Assembly: GCF_015689335.1 (NCBI RefSeq)
Contig: NZ_CP065053.1
Span: 6,758,001-6,822,000 of the forward strand
Source: Massilia antarctica
Lineage (GTDB): Bacteria; Pseudomonadota; Gammaproteobacteria; Burkholderiales; Burkholderiaceae_D
Direction of reading: 5' to 3'
DNA: 64,000 nucleotides
Each line of letters opens with the position of its first letter. Within the stretch, counting starts at the first letter, position 1. This document shows positions 27,875-36,365 of the stretch, piece after piece. The translations under genes and the position numbers were made by a program. Below the pieces are notes generated by a model. It worked only from the letters and a program-made list of their open reading frames with translations. It had not been told where the DNA came from and made no database searches.

Positions 27875-27890
27875 CTGTTTATTTATACAG
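27875..27890 (+). promoter_or_regulatory. LexA (SOS) box 1
   Basis: CTGTTTATTTATACAG fits CTGT-N8-ACAG perfectly, with an AT-only core and flanks AA/TA like the enterobacterial consensus. Confidence 0.75.
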
Positions 27891-27893
27891 TAC

Positions 27894-27919
27894 CTGTGAA
27901 TTCATACAGTAGTTATGCT
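27894..27919 (+). promoter_or_regulatory. LexA (SOS) box 2 overlapping the promoter
   Basis: CTGTGAATTCATACAG (27894-27909) is a second perfect CTGT-N8-ACAG site, 19 bases after the first. A -10-like TATGCT (27914-27919) begins four bases later, so LexA bound here would cover the -35/-10 spacer. Confidence 0.7.
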
Positions 27920-27964
27920 ATTCTTGAATCACTCGATCAACGCAAACCCACGAAGGATTTTGTC

Positions 27965-28177
27965 ATGACTCCACTGAACGGTAACTTCGGCCTCGAATAC
28001 GCTCCAACCCCATTCCTGATGCGCCTCGGCCGCCGCGAAGTACTGGTGACGCGCGATTTCCGCAAGCGCTTCTACCCGGTCAATCCCATCATCGAATGCG
28101 ACACCGGGGTCGAGCCAGGCCATGTGGAAGTGCTGCTGATGCGCCGCTGGCTGCTGATCCTCTCCAAGGCGCATTAA
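27965..28177 (+). CDS. Small protein with SOS-type promoter, function unknown
   Basis: 70 residues from ATG 27965, with AAGGA nine bases upstream. An in-frame start at 27845 would put the LexA boxes inside the gene and is rejected. The protein starts MTPLNGNFGLEYAPTPFLMR and is basic (pI high by eye: RLGRREVLVTRDFRKRF in the middle, MRRWLLILSKAH at the end), with one cysteine and no signal or membrane span. No family is recognised. Two LexA boxes predict tight repression and DNA-damage induction; candidate roles are cell-division inhibition, toxin or repair accessory, none supported by sequence. Confidence 0.7.
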   Translation: MTPLNGNFGLEYAPTPFLMRLGRREVLVTRDFRKRFYPVNPIIECDTGVEPGHVEVLLMRRWLLILSKAH

Positions 28178-28269
28178 ACGCATATGCAAAGCTGATTTAA
28201 TTCGTGTTCTTTCCGGTGGGGGGCATCTATGCTGTTTTTTCCCCGAACTTGCCACCGAGAGAGCTCACC

Positions 28270-29277
28270 ATGCTGTTAAGAAAAATAAGCCAGGCCCTGA
28301 TCGCACTGACCCTGCTGTCACAAGCTGCCATCGCCGCTGACGTTACCTTGCTCAATGTGTCGTACGATCCAACCCGCGAGCTGTACCAGGACGTCAATAC
28401 CGCGTTTGCCAAGCAATGGAAAGCCAAGACGGGCGATAACGTGTCGGTCAAGCAGTCGCACGGCGGTTCGGGCAAGCAAGCCCGCGCGGTGATCGACGGG
28501 CTGGAAGCGGACGTGGTCACGCTCGGACTCGCCTACGATATCGACGCCATCGCCGAGCGCGGCAGCATATCGGCCCAGTGGCAAAAGCGCTTGCAGCACA
28601 ACAGCACGGCCTACACTTCGACGATCGTGCTTTTGGTACGCAAAGGCAATCCGAAAGGCATCAAGGATTGGAACGACCTGGTCAAGCCCGGGGTCGCCGT
28701 GATCACGCCGAACCCCAAGACCTCGGGCGGGGCGCGCTGGAACCATTTGGCGGCCTGGGGCTACGCCCTGCGCCAGCCGGGCGCCACCGAAGCGACGGCC
28801 AAGGAATTCATCAGCAAGCTGTACAAGAACGTGCCGGTACTCGATTCCGGCGCGCGCGGTGCGACCACGACGTTTGTGGAACGCGGCATCGGTGACGTGC
28901 TGATCGCGTGGGAAAACGAAGCGCTGCTGGCGATCAAGGAACTCGGCCCGGACAAGGTCGACCTTATTGCACCATCGGTCAGCATTCTTGCGGAGCCGCC
29001 GGTGTCCGTGGTCGACAAGGTGGTCGACAAGCGCGGCACGCGCAAGGTGGCGGAAGCCTATCTGCAATTCCTGTACACCGATGAAGGCCAGGAAATCGCG
29101 GCCAAGAACTACTACCGCCCGGTGGTGCCGAAGATCGCCGCCAAATACGCCGCGCAGTTCCCCAAGGTCAAGCTGTTCACCATTGACGAAGTTGCCGGCG
29201 GCTGGGCCAAGGCCCAGAAGGCCCACTTCGCCGATGGCGGCGTATTCGACCAGGTTTACCTGACCGGCAAAAAATAA
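28270..29277 (+). CDS. sbp: Periplasmic sulfate-binding protein
   Basis: 335 residues from ATG 28270. Signal peptide [23 protein letters not shown], then the sulfate/thiosulfate-binding family signature: [50 protein letters not shown] and [13 protein letters not shown]. It captures sulfate in the periplasm for an ABC importer (CysTWA). None of the permease or ATPase genes is adjacent, which is also seen for sbp in other bacteria. It could equally be called CysP-type; the two are hard to separate by sequence alone. Confidence 0.85.
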   Translation: MLLRKISQALIALTLLSQAAIAADVTLLNVSYDPTRELYQDVNTAFAKQWKAKTGDNVSVKQSHGGSGKQARAVIDGLEADVVTLGLAYDIDAIAERGSISAQWQKRLQHNSTAYTSTIVLLVRKGNPKGIKDWNDLVKPGVAVITPNPKTSGGARWNHLAAWGYALRQPGATEATAKEFISKLYKNVPVLDSGARGATTTFVERGIGDVLIAWENEALLAIKELGPDKVDLIAPSVSILAEPPVSVVDKVVDKRGTRKVAEAYLQFLYTDEGQEIAAKNYYRPVVPKIAAKYAAQFPKVKLFTIDEVAGGWAKAQKAHFADGGVFDQVYLTGKK

Positions 29278-29682
29278 GCAAGCAGCCCGTTTGGGCAACC
29301 GTTAAACCGCGCCGCCGTCGCCCCCGCTGGGTCCATGCTGGCGCGAAGGGTGATGCTTGCGCGGAAAGGGTCCGCTTCTTGCGAGGCGGGGACACATCGC
29401 CACGCACCCGCTGCCTGCATGACGTCAGCCTCTTGCGAGACGTCAGCCCCTTGCGAGACGTCGGCTCCGTGCCATGCGGCGGCATATTGCGATGCGATGA
29501 ATCTGCGCGTGGCGAGCGCGCTTTCCGCGTGCCCGCAACGGTCGCCCGTCCCTCCTCCTCGGCCCTTCGGCACCTCTGTTTCATCGCACGCTCCCAGACG
29601 GCATCGAGCCCTTAACCGGGGTATGATCGGATCGCCAAGGAACTCTTCCCGGCTACACCGCAACTACGAGGAGACGTCAACG
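29278..29682. repeat. Gene-free stretch with 18-base tandem repeats
   Basis: No supportable gene in these 405 bases. At 29421-29468 an 18-base unit (GACGTCAGCCTCTTGCGA) is present twice and partly a third time; a related TTCTTGCGAGGCG occurs near 29375. A frame running through the repeats into the next gene would encode Cys/Ser/Ala-rich repeats but lacks a credible start. The RBS GAGGAG for the next gene is at about 29668. Confidence 0.5.
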
Positions 29683-30567
29683 ATGACACGCATGACCGCT
29701 AAAGATTTCGATCCCGAAGTGCTGAAGTTATTCGACCAGTATGTACACGGCCAGCTCGACCGCCGCGGCTTCCTGTCGCAGGCCGGCCGCTACGCGGTGG
29801 GTGGCGCCACGGCGGCCGGCATGCTGACTGCGCTCTCCCCCAGTTTCGCGGCTCCGGTCGTGCCTCCCACCGACCCGCGCATCAAGGCCACCTACGTCGA
29901 GTATCCCTCGCCCCAGGGCTACGGCAAGCTGCGCGGCTACCTGGTGCAGCCGGCCGAGGCCAAAGGCAAGCTCCCGGCCGTGCTGGTCGTGCACGAAAAC
30001 CGCGGCCTCAACCCCCACATCGAAGACATCGCCCGCCGCGTCGCCCTTGAAAACTACATCGCCTTCGCTCCCGACGCCCTGTTCCCGCTCGGCGGCTATC
30101 CCGGCGACGAAGACAGGGCGCGCGAACTGTTCGGCAAACTCGACCAGACCAAGACGCGCGCCGATTTCGTCGAAGCCGCCGCCATCCTCAAGGCCCTGCC
30201 CAACGGCAGCGGCAAGGTCGGCGTGGTCGGCTTCTGCTACGGCGGCGGCGTCGCCAACTACCTGCCCACCGTGGTCAAGCATCTGGCCGCCTCGGTCGCG
30301 TTCTATGGCGCCCAGCCGCCCGCCGCCGAAGTGGCCAGGATCAAGACGCCGCTGCTGATCCACGACGCCGGAAAGGACGAGCGCATCCTGGCCGGCTGGC
30401 CTGCGTACGAAGCGGCGCTCAAGGCCAACAAGGTCGACTACCAGCACTACGTGTACCCAGGCGTGGAACACGGCTTCAACAACGACACCACCCCGCGCTA
30501 CGATGAAGCGGCCGCCAAACTGGCCTGGCAGCGCAGCATGGATTTCTTCAAAAAACACCTGGGCTGA
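29683..30567 (+). CDS. Dienelactone hydrolase family protein, Tat-type signal
   Basis: 294 residues. ATG 29683 follows GAGGAG. The N-terminal region QLDRRGFLSQAGRYAVGGATAAGML is a twin-arginine signal, so the enzyme probably acts in the periplasm. The alpha/beta-hydrolase core shows the dienelactone hydrolase layout: VVHENRGLNPHIEDIARR, the nucleophile Cys in GFCYGGG, the acid in DAGKDERIL and the base in GVEHGFNNDT. The family opens lactones or esters, for example dienelactone in chlorocatechol breakdown; exported Tat members are usually of unknown substrate. No aromatic-degradation genes are nearby. Confidence 0.8.
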   Translation: MTRMTAKDFDPEVLKLFDQYVHGQLDRRGFLSQAGRYAVGGATAAGMLTALSPSFAAPVVPPTDPRIKATYVEYPSPQGYGKLRGYLVQPAEAKGKLPAVLVVHENRGLNPHIEDIARRVALENYIAFAPDALFPLGGYPGDEDRARELFGKLDQTKTRADFVEAAAILKALPNGSGKVGVVGFCYGGGVANYLPTVVKHLAASVAFYGAQPPAAEVARIKTPLLIHDAGKDERILAGWPAYEAALKANKVDYQHYVYPGVEHGFNNDTTPRYDEAAAKLAWQRSMDFFKKHLG

Positions 30568-30692
30568 CCGGCCTTCGTCCCCGCCAGCGCATGGCGGGGA
30601 TGATTCCCCTGCGCCGAAACAGCGGCGGCGGCGAACCAAACACCGTCCCGCGCTGTCTGTCCTTTGTGAGCTTATTCACGAAAGGATGCCCG

Positions 30693-31733
30693 GTGAAACC
30701 CCGACTCAAACCTATCAAGGACCAGGTGATCGTGATCACCGGCGCCACCAGCGGCATCGGCCTGACCACCGCGCGCATGGCCGCCGACGAGGGCGCCAGC
30801 CTGGTGCTGGCCGCGCGCGGGCGCGATGCCCTCGACCAGCTGGCCGGCGAACTGCGCCTGCATGGCGCCAGGGTGGTCGCCGTCACCGCCGACGTGGGCT
30901 TGCCGCACGATGTGGCGCGCATCGGCCACGCCGCGATCGAGCGCTTCGGCCGCATCGATACCTGGATCAACAATGCCGGCGTGGCGATTTTCGGCAAGCT
31001 GGAAGATGTCTCGCTGCAAGACCATCAACGCCTGTTCCAGACCAATTTCTGGGGCGTGGTGCACGGCTCGCTCGAAGCGCTCAAGCACATGAAGACGTGC
31101 GGCGGCGCCCTGATCAACCTGGGCAGCGAAGTGTCGGACGTGGCGCTGCCGCTGCAGGGGATGTACTCGGCATCGAAGCACGCGGTCAAGGGCTTCACGG
31201 ATGCGCTGCGGGTCGAGCTGGCGCACGACGGCGCACCGGTATCGGTCACCCTGATCAAGCCGGCGGCGGTCGATACCCTGTTCACGGTGCACGCAAAAAA
31301 CTATATGGACAGGGAAGCGGCACTGCCCCCGCCCATCTACGCGCCCGAACTGGTGGCGCAAGCCATCCTGTACGCGGCCCGCCATCCGCGCCGCGATGTG
31401 TACGTGGGTGCCGCGTCCAGGCTGATGTCGCTCGGCGGCTTTCACTTGCCGTCGTTAATGGACCGCACCATGCGGCACATACTGTTTCGCAAGCAGATGC
31501 GCGAGGCTTGCGCCGCCCGCATCGCGCAGCGCCGCGATGCCCTGCACGCACCCGATCCGGCCAATGCCATGCGCGAACGCCAGGGCATGGGCATGGTGGC
31601 GCGGGTGGCCGAATCGAGCACTTACACGGCGCTGTCGATGCGCACCCGGCCCTTGCTCGGCGCGCTGTTAGGGGTGGGCGCCCTTTTTGCCGCCTGGCGC
31701 CTGGCCCGGCGGCGCACTGGCCATGAATTCTAG
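30693..31733 (+). CDS. Short-chain dehydrogenase/reductase with C-terminal extension
   Basis: 346 residues from GTG 30693, with AAAGGA eight bases upstream; longer in-frame starts lack an RBS. The NAD(P) site is TGATSGIG, followed by the NNAG strand, the catalytic Ser (NLGSEVSD region) and YSASKH (Tyr-Lys pair). The classical SDR domain ends near residue 240; the rest contains a hydrophobic span close to the C-terminus (LLGALLGVGALFAAWRLARRR), a likely membrane anchor. Substrate unknown. Its last 66 bases overlap the 3' end of the convergent gene at 31668-32105. Confidence 0.75.
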   Translation: MKPRLKPIKDQVIVITGATSGIGLTTARMAADEGASLVLAARGRDALDQLAGELRLHGARVVAVTADVGLPHDVARIGHAAIERFGRIDTWINNAGVAIFGKLEDVSLQDHQRLFQTNFWGVVHGSLEALKHMKTCGGALINLGSEVSDVALPLQGMYSASKHAVKGFTDALRVELAHDGAPVSVTLIKPAAVDTLFTVHAKNYMDREAALPPPIYAPELVAQAILYAARHPRRDVYVGAASRLMSLGGFHLPSLMDRTMRHILFRKQMREACAARIAQRRDALHAPDPANAMRERQGMGMVARVAESSTYTALSMRTRPLLGALLGVGALFAAWRLARRRTGHEF

Positions 31734-32105
31734 ATCGTCCTCGTCGAGCGGCACCGAGGGAATCGATTCGATATGGTCGACGTCGATGTCGGCGCCGTCG
31801 CGCACGGTGGTATCGCGCCCGGCGGCGGCGCGCTCGCCGGTGCCGCTGGCATCGGTATCGCTGTCGAGGTCGGGGTCGCCGACGTCGGGGCCAGCGCCGC
31901 CGGCCGTGCCCGTTTCAAGGTCGGAGGTGGTGCCGCTGCCGAGGTCCAGCACGTCGTCGCGCGCCAGGCCCGATGCGCCGACCAGGTCGCTGCCGCTGTC
32001 GGACGAATCGCTGGGGCCGAGTGCGCCAGTGCCGTGTCCGGAGCCGAGCTTGCGGTCCGGGGTTTCAGGGAAGTTATCTGGGTCGAGCGTGCTGGTGCCT
32101 GTCAT
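31668..32105 (-). CDS. Acidic, low-complexity hypothetical protein
   Basis: 145 residues, rich in Asp, Ser, Gly and Thr (LGPSDSSDSGSDLVGASGLARDD, DPDLDSDTDASGTGERAAAGRD). The motif GPSDSSDSGSD and the later 'D-SGTGERAA' are features of a poorly characterised protein type in Oxalobacteraceae and Burkholderiales. It is probably intrinsically disordered and has no signal peptide. Its C-terminal 22 codons overlap the end of the SDR gene tail to tail. Function unknown. Confidence 0.6.
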   Translation of the reverse strand: MTGTSTLDPDNFPETPDRKLGSGHGTGALGPSDSSDSGSDLVGASGLARDDVLDLGSGTTSDLETGTAGGAGPDVGDPDLDSDTDASGTGERAAAGRDTTVRDGADIDVDHIESIPSVPLDEDDLEFMASAPPGQAPGGKKGAHP

Positions 32106-32294
32106 GGTGCCTCCGGAAATGATGGGGTGCTGTGTGGTGACAGCGTACCCAAAATCGGCGGATGGTGTCGCACGGACAAGGTTGATAGATTGTGTCCGAG
32201 GCTGCGGAGCGAACCTGGGGGAAACGCATGCGTTCCCCGCCGAGTGCCGCCTTGGCGCGTGGGGCGACGGAGCGATAGCGAGTGGCCTCGCAGC

Positions 32295-33125
32295 TCAGGC
32301 CGGCGTTGCCGTCGGTGGCCGCCAGTTCATGCGCTCGGTAATGTCCATGCCGATCCCGCGATAGCCCGTGAACCGGCTCGACGAATCGAACATCGGCTCG
32401 CCGCTCACCTGCAGGTATTGCACCTTGCCATCGGCGCGGGTGCGCGTGAAGATGAAATCAAGGAAAGGCGTACGGCTGGCGATATTCTCCTTCAGCTCGG
32501 CGCGCTCGTCCGGGTTCCAGCCGCCGTCGCCATCGCTGTCGGCGCCGATGCCCAGCATCTCGCTGACGGGACCGGAAAAGCGGGTCAGCTGGCCCTGCGC
32601 ATCCTGCTCCCAGTACCAGTCCGACGACAGCTCGGTGAAGCGCTGGAAACGCGCTTCGCTGGCGCGCAGCTCGGCGGTGCGCTCGGCCACCGTCTGTTCG
32701 AGCTGGCGGTTGTAATCGGCCAGGCGGCGGTACAGCAGGCGCACTTCCAGCATGTTGTGAATGCGCGTCTGCACCTCGACCAGGTCGAAGGGCTTGCTGA
32801 CGAAATCCTTGGCGCCGGCCTTGAGCGCGCGCAGCTTGTGCCCGGGCTGGGCGGTAATCACCAGCACCGGCAGGTAGCCGCCCTGCTCGATCAGCTTGAG
32901 TCCTTCGATCACTTCGAACCCGTCCATCTCCGGCATCTGCAAGTCGAGCAGGATCAGGTCGTAGCTGTGTTCGGCGTGCGCGGCGCACACGGTGCGCGGA
33001 TCCTGAGTCGTGGAAATGTTAACGTAACCCGCGTTACGCAACATTTGTTCAAGCAGCATCACGTTCGCTTCCTGATCATCGACGATCAGGATGTTGCCGC
33101 TCAGGATTTCAGAAGGGTCAAGCAT
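32295..33125 (-). CDS. Response regulator with PAS output domain
   Basis: 276 residues. The receiver domain (about 10-125) has ILIVDDQEAN, the phosphoacceptor in LILLDLQMPEMDG and the Lys in SKPFDL. A short coiled segment (RLADYNRQLEQTVAERTAELRA) leads to a PAS domain (about 155-265) ending GIGMDITERMNW. There is no DNA-binding or catalytic domain, so the output is probably protein-protein. It lies nine bases after the hybrid kinase gene as last member of the Crp/kinase/regulator operon. Confidence 0.8.
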   Translation of the reverse strand: MLDPSEILSGNILIVDDQEANVMLLEQMLRNAGYVNISTTQDPRTVCAAHAEHSYDLILLDLQMPEMDGFEVIEGLKLIEQGGYLPVLVITAQPGHKLRALKAGAKDFVSKPFDLVEVQTRIHNMLEVRLLYRRLADYNRQLEQTVAERTAELRASEARFQRFTELSSDWYWEQDAQGQLTRFSGPVSEMLGIGADSDGDGGWNPDERAELKENIASRTPFLDFIFTRTRADGKVQYLQVSGEPMFDSSSRFTGYRGIGMDITERMNWRPPTATPA

Positions 33126-33134
33126 GTCGTTCTT

Positions 33135-35438
33135 TCAAAATGGTGCATTGGTGCCGGAGTCGACAGGTTCGGCCAGGCCGTGTTCGGCCGCGTGCTGGAT
33201 GGCGAGGTCGAGCGCATCCATGAATTCGCGCACGCGGATTGGCTTGGTGAGATAGCGGAAAAATCCCGCTTCCAAGCCCTTTTCTATGTCGCGCGGCATG
33301 GCGTTGGCGGACAGCGCCACCACCGGTATGTGCGCGGTGCTACGGTCTTCGCGCAGGATCTTGAGCGCGCCATAGCCGCTCATGCCAGGCAGGTTGATGT
33401 CCATCAGGATCACGTCGGGCTTGCAGGCGCGCGCCATTTCGACGCCGTGGTAGCCGTCGACGGCGGTGAGCAATTGCAGGTCGCCGCGGCGTTCCATCAA
33501 TTGTTCGACCAGCGCCAGGTTGGCCGGATTGTCTTCCACGTACAGCAAGGTCGGCTGCCTGCCGCTGTTGCGCGCCGCCTGGCGCCGTTCGCGCGCCAGG
33601 TCGTCTTCGTGCTCGAGCGCCAGGGCTGGTTCGGCGGCGCCGGCAAATTCGACCCAGAACACGGTGCCGGAACCGACCGTGCTGGTGACGCCGATGCGGC
33701 CATCCATCAGCTCGACCAGGCGCTTGGTGACCACCAGGCCGATGCCGGTGCCCTCCTCGGCACTGTTTTCCTGGCCCAGGCGGTTAAACGGCTGGAACAG
33801 CTGCGCCAGCTGCGTGGGCGCCAGGCCGGCGCCGGTATCTTCCACGCTCACGCGCACCCGGCCGTCGGCCACCAGATCGCAGGTCACGCTCACCGAGCCG
33901 CCTTCGCGGTTGTACTTGATCGCGTTCGACAGCAGGTTGATCATGACCTGTTTCACGCGGGTGCGGTCGGCATGGATGTAGAGCTGCTTGTCGACAATCG
34001 GGAAATGCAGGCCCAGATTGCGGGTGGCGGCCTGCGGGCCGATCATGCCCTGGCAATCGAGCAGCACATCGCCCAGGGACATCGATTCCTGCGACATCGT
34101 CACCTTGCCCGATTCGACCATGGCCAGGTCGAGGATTTCGTTGATCAGGCGCAGCAGATACCAGCCACCCTTGAGAATCTGGTCGATCGAGCGCTGCTGG
34201 TGCGGGGCCGGCGGCGGCACGTCCGACGCCATCAGCTGGGCAAAGCCGAGCACGGCGTTGAGCGGCGTGCGCAGTTCGTGGCTCATCGAGGACAGGAATT
34301 CGGACTTGGCGCGGTTGGCCTTGTCGGCCGTGGCGCGCGCGCTTTCCAGCTCGACATTGGTTTCCTGCAGCGCGTGCTCGAATTGCTTGCGCTCGGTCAC
34401 GTCGCGCGCGGCGGCGAACACGCCCTGCAGCTTGCGGTCGCGGTCGTAGAAAGTGCTGGCACTGTAGGACACCACCGTCTGCGTGCCGTCGCGCGCCAGC
34501 GCGGTCAGCTCGTAATTGGTCACCTTGCCTTCGCGCAGCACGCGCGTGACGGCTTCGTGCGCCCGTTCCGGCTCGGAAAAATAGCTTTTGAATGGCGCGC
34601 CGATCAGTTCATCGCGGGTGCAGCCGGTCAGCGCTTCCATCTGCTGGTTGACGTCGCTGATGATGCCGCGCGGATCGGTGGCGATCAGGGCATCGGTATT
34701 CGATTCGATCAGCGAACGGGTGTAGAACTGCTGGTCGCGCAGGCGCTGGTCCAGCAGGGCTTGTTCTGCCTCGACCTGCTTGCGGGCGGTGTTGTCGCTG
34801 CCGATCAGCAGGTAGCCGATCACCCGGCCGGGCGGATCGCGCAGCGCGGTGACCGAGACCAGCGCCGGAAAGCGGGTGCCATCCTTGCGGATATAGGTCA
34901 GTTCGTAAATATCTTCGATGCCGCGCAGGGCCTTGTGGATCATCGATTCGAAGCCGGGGGCGATCGGTTCGCCCATTTCATGGCTCAGTTCGGCGGCGCG
35001 CGCTTCCAGTTCCTGGCGGTCGGAAATGTCGGCCGGGGTCATCTTGTCGACCACTTCGGCGGCGGCATAGCCCAGCATGCGCTCGGCGCCGACGTTGAAG
35101 ATCTGGATCACGCCCTGGGCATCGGTGGCGATGCTGGAAAAATTGGCGCTGTTGAAAATTGCATCCTGCAGCGCGCCGGACTTGAGCAGCGGCACCGCGT
35201 GCAGCGCCCGGTCGGCCTCGGTGCGCTTGCTGATGGCGCGCTGCACCCGCACGAACAGCAGCGCCAGGAAAATGAGCAGCAGGATGATGCTGGCCTTGAT
35301 CAGATTGACCGCGCCTTCCGAATCGACCGCGTAATTGAGGGCGATGCCGCCGACCAGCAGCAGCACCGCCAGGGTGGCGCCGAAGCCGATCACCATCAGG
35401 CGTTCAACCGAGGTGTTGTGCAGGAAGCCCGCGCTCAT
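33135..35438 (-). CDS. Hybrid sensor histidine kinase (PAS-PAS-HisKA-HATPase-REC)
   Basis: 767 residues from ATG 35438, which overlaps the stop of the Crp-like gene by four bases. Two membrane spans (about 15-38 and 45-65) precede two PAS domains (about 85-205 and 225-345). The dimerisation domain has SHELRTPLN (His387); the ATPase domain has NLLSNAIKYN and DTGAGL...EEGTGIGLVV. The C-terminal receiver domain has MDINLPG (Asp680). It senses an unknown intracellular or redox/ligand cue through PAS and passes phosphate internally, possibly on to the next gene's receiver. Confidence 0.85.
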   Translation of the reverse strand: MSAGFLHNTSVERLMVIGFGATLAVLLLVGGIALNYAVDSEGAVNLIKASIILLLIFLALLFVRVQRAISKRTEADRALHAVPLLKSGALQDAIFNSANFSSIATDAQGVIQIFNVGAERMLGYAAAEVVDKMTPADISDRQELEARAAELSHEMGEPIAPGFESMIHKALRGIEDIYELTYIRKDGTRFPALVSVTALRDPPGRVIGYLLIGSDNTARKQVEAEQALLDQRLRDQQFYTRSLIESNTDALIATDPRGIISDVNQQMEALTGCTRDELIGAPFKSYFSEPERAHEAVTRVLREGKVTNYELTALARDGTQTVVSYSASTFYDRDRKLQGVFAAARDVTERKQFEHALQETNVELESARATADKANRAKSEFLSSMSHELRTPLNAVLGFAQLMASDVPPPAPHQQRSIDQILKGGWYLLRLINEILDLAMVESGKVTMSQESMSLGDVLLDCQGMIGPQAATRNLGLHFPIVDKQLYIHADRTRVKQVMINLLSNAIKYNREGGSVSVTCDLVADGRVRVSVEDTGAGLAPTQLAQLFQPFNRLGQENSAEEGTGIGLVVTKRLVELMDGRIGVTSTVGSGTVFWVEFAGAAEPALALEHEDDLARERRQAARNSGRQPTLLYVEDNPANLALVEQLMERRGDLQLLTAVDGYHGVEMARACKPDVILMDINLPGMSGYGALKILREDRSTAHIPVVALSANAMPRDIEKGLEAGFFRYLTKPIRVREFMDALDLAIQHAAEHGLAEPVDSGTNAPF

Positions 35439-36169
35439 CCGATATTTCCCTGGCGGTGACGCACGTCCGACAGCAGGCGTCCGAATTCCTTCTTGACGAC
35501 GGCGTAGCATTCGCACACATCGTCTTCCAGCCCGGCCCGGTCGAGCACGGTGATGTGCCCGCGCCGGTAACTGATGTAGCCGTAGCCCTGCAGGCGCCCG
35601 GCCGCTTCGGTCACGCCCTCGCGCCGCACGCCGAGCATGTTGGCGATCAATTCCTGGGTCATGGTCAGTTCATTCGACGGCAGGCGGTCCAGGGTCAGCA
35701 GCAGCCAGCGGCACAGTTGCTGCTCCACCGAATGGTGACGGTTGCACACCGCCGTTTGCGACATTTGCGTCAGCAAGGCCTGGGTATAGCGCAGCAGCAG
35801 GCGCATCACATGGCCGCCGCGGTTGAATTCTTCCATCAGGATCGCGGCCGGCAAGCGGTAGGCATGGCCGCGCGTCTGCACCACGGCGCGGCTGGGCGTG
35901 CTGTCGCCGCCCATGAAGACCGAGACGCCGAGCACGCCTTCATTGCCGACCCCGGCAATTTCGGACGAGCCGCCATTTTCCAGAAGATAATGAAGCGACA
36001 CGATCGCGGTGGTGGGAAAGTATAAATGGTGCAACTTGTCGCCGGATTCCGACAACACGTCGCCAAGCAGCAGGGGAAGCAGTTCGAGGTGCGGGGCAAG
36101 ACGGTCGAATTCGGCGTCGAGAAGCGCTGCCAACAAATGATTCTGGTTAGGGTCGTGCTTACTGGACAT
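35435..36169 (-). CDS. Crp/Fnr-family transcriptional regulator
   Basis: 244 residues. The cyclic-nucleotide-binding-like beta barrel (about 20-140) is followed by a winged helix with MTQELIANMLGVRREGVTEA as recognition region. The four-cysteine cluster of oxygen-sensing FNR is absent, so an iron-sulfur sensor is unlikely; the phosphate-binding cassette of CRP is also not obvious. It heads an operon with a hybrid kinase (four-base overlap) and a response regulator. It may be a candidate binder of CRP-like sites in the region, but the target is unknown. Confidence 0.8.
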   Translation of the reverse strand: MSSKHDPNQNHLLAALLDAEFDRLAPHLELLPLLLGDVLSESGDKLHHLYFPTTAIVSLHYLLENGGSSEIAGVGNEGVLGVSVFMGGDSTPSRAVVQTRGHAYRLPAAILMEEFNRGGHVMRLLLRYTQALLTQMSQTAVCNRHHSVEQQLCRWLLLTLDRLPSNELTMTQELIANMLGVRREGVTEAAGRLQGYGYISYRRGHITVLDRAGLEDDVCECYAVVKKEFGRLLSDVRHRQGNIG

Positions 36170-36365
36170 GGGAGACAGCCTATTCTTCCAGTGAATGGTG
36201 CGTTGAGTTAGTCCGACAGAATATCATGCACTCATTCCGCCACGCAATATAAGGCATACGGCACCTGCCCGTCCGTACGCAAGCGCACATACAAACTGCT
36301 CGGCTTTGGAGTATGCTGTACATACATCGAGCAAGGGCCGGATGCGCCCCGCGGGAGATTCGCTG

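Noticed and set aside
29335..29682. N-terminal extension of the dienelactone hydrolase
   Set aside because: The extended frame lacks an RBS and would bury the twin-arginine signal; ATG 29683 has GAGGAG.
31773..35459. 1228-codon open frame on the plus strand opposite the kinase operon
   Set aside because: It is antisense to two well-supported signalling genes and has no domain resemblance; GC-rich codon bias opens the opposite strand.
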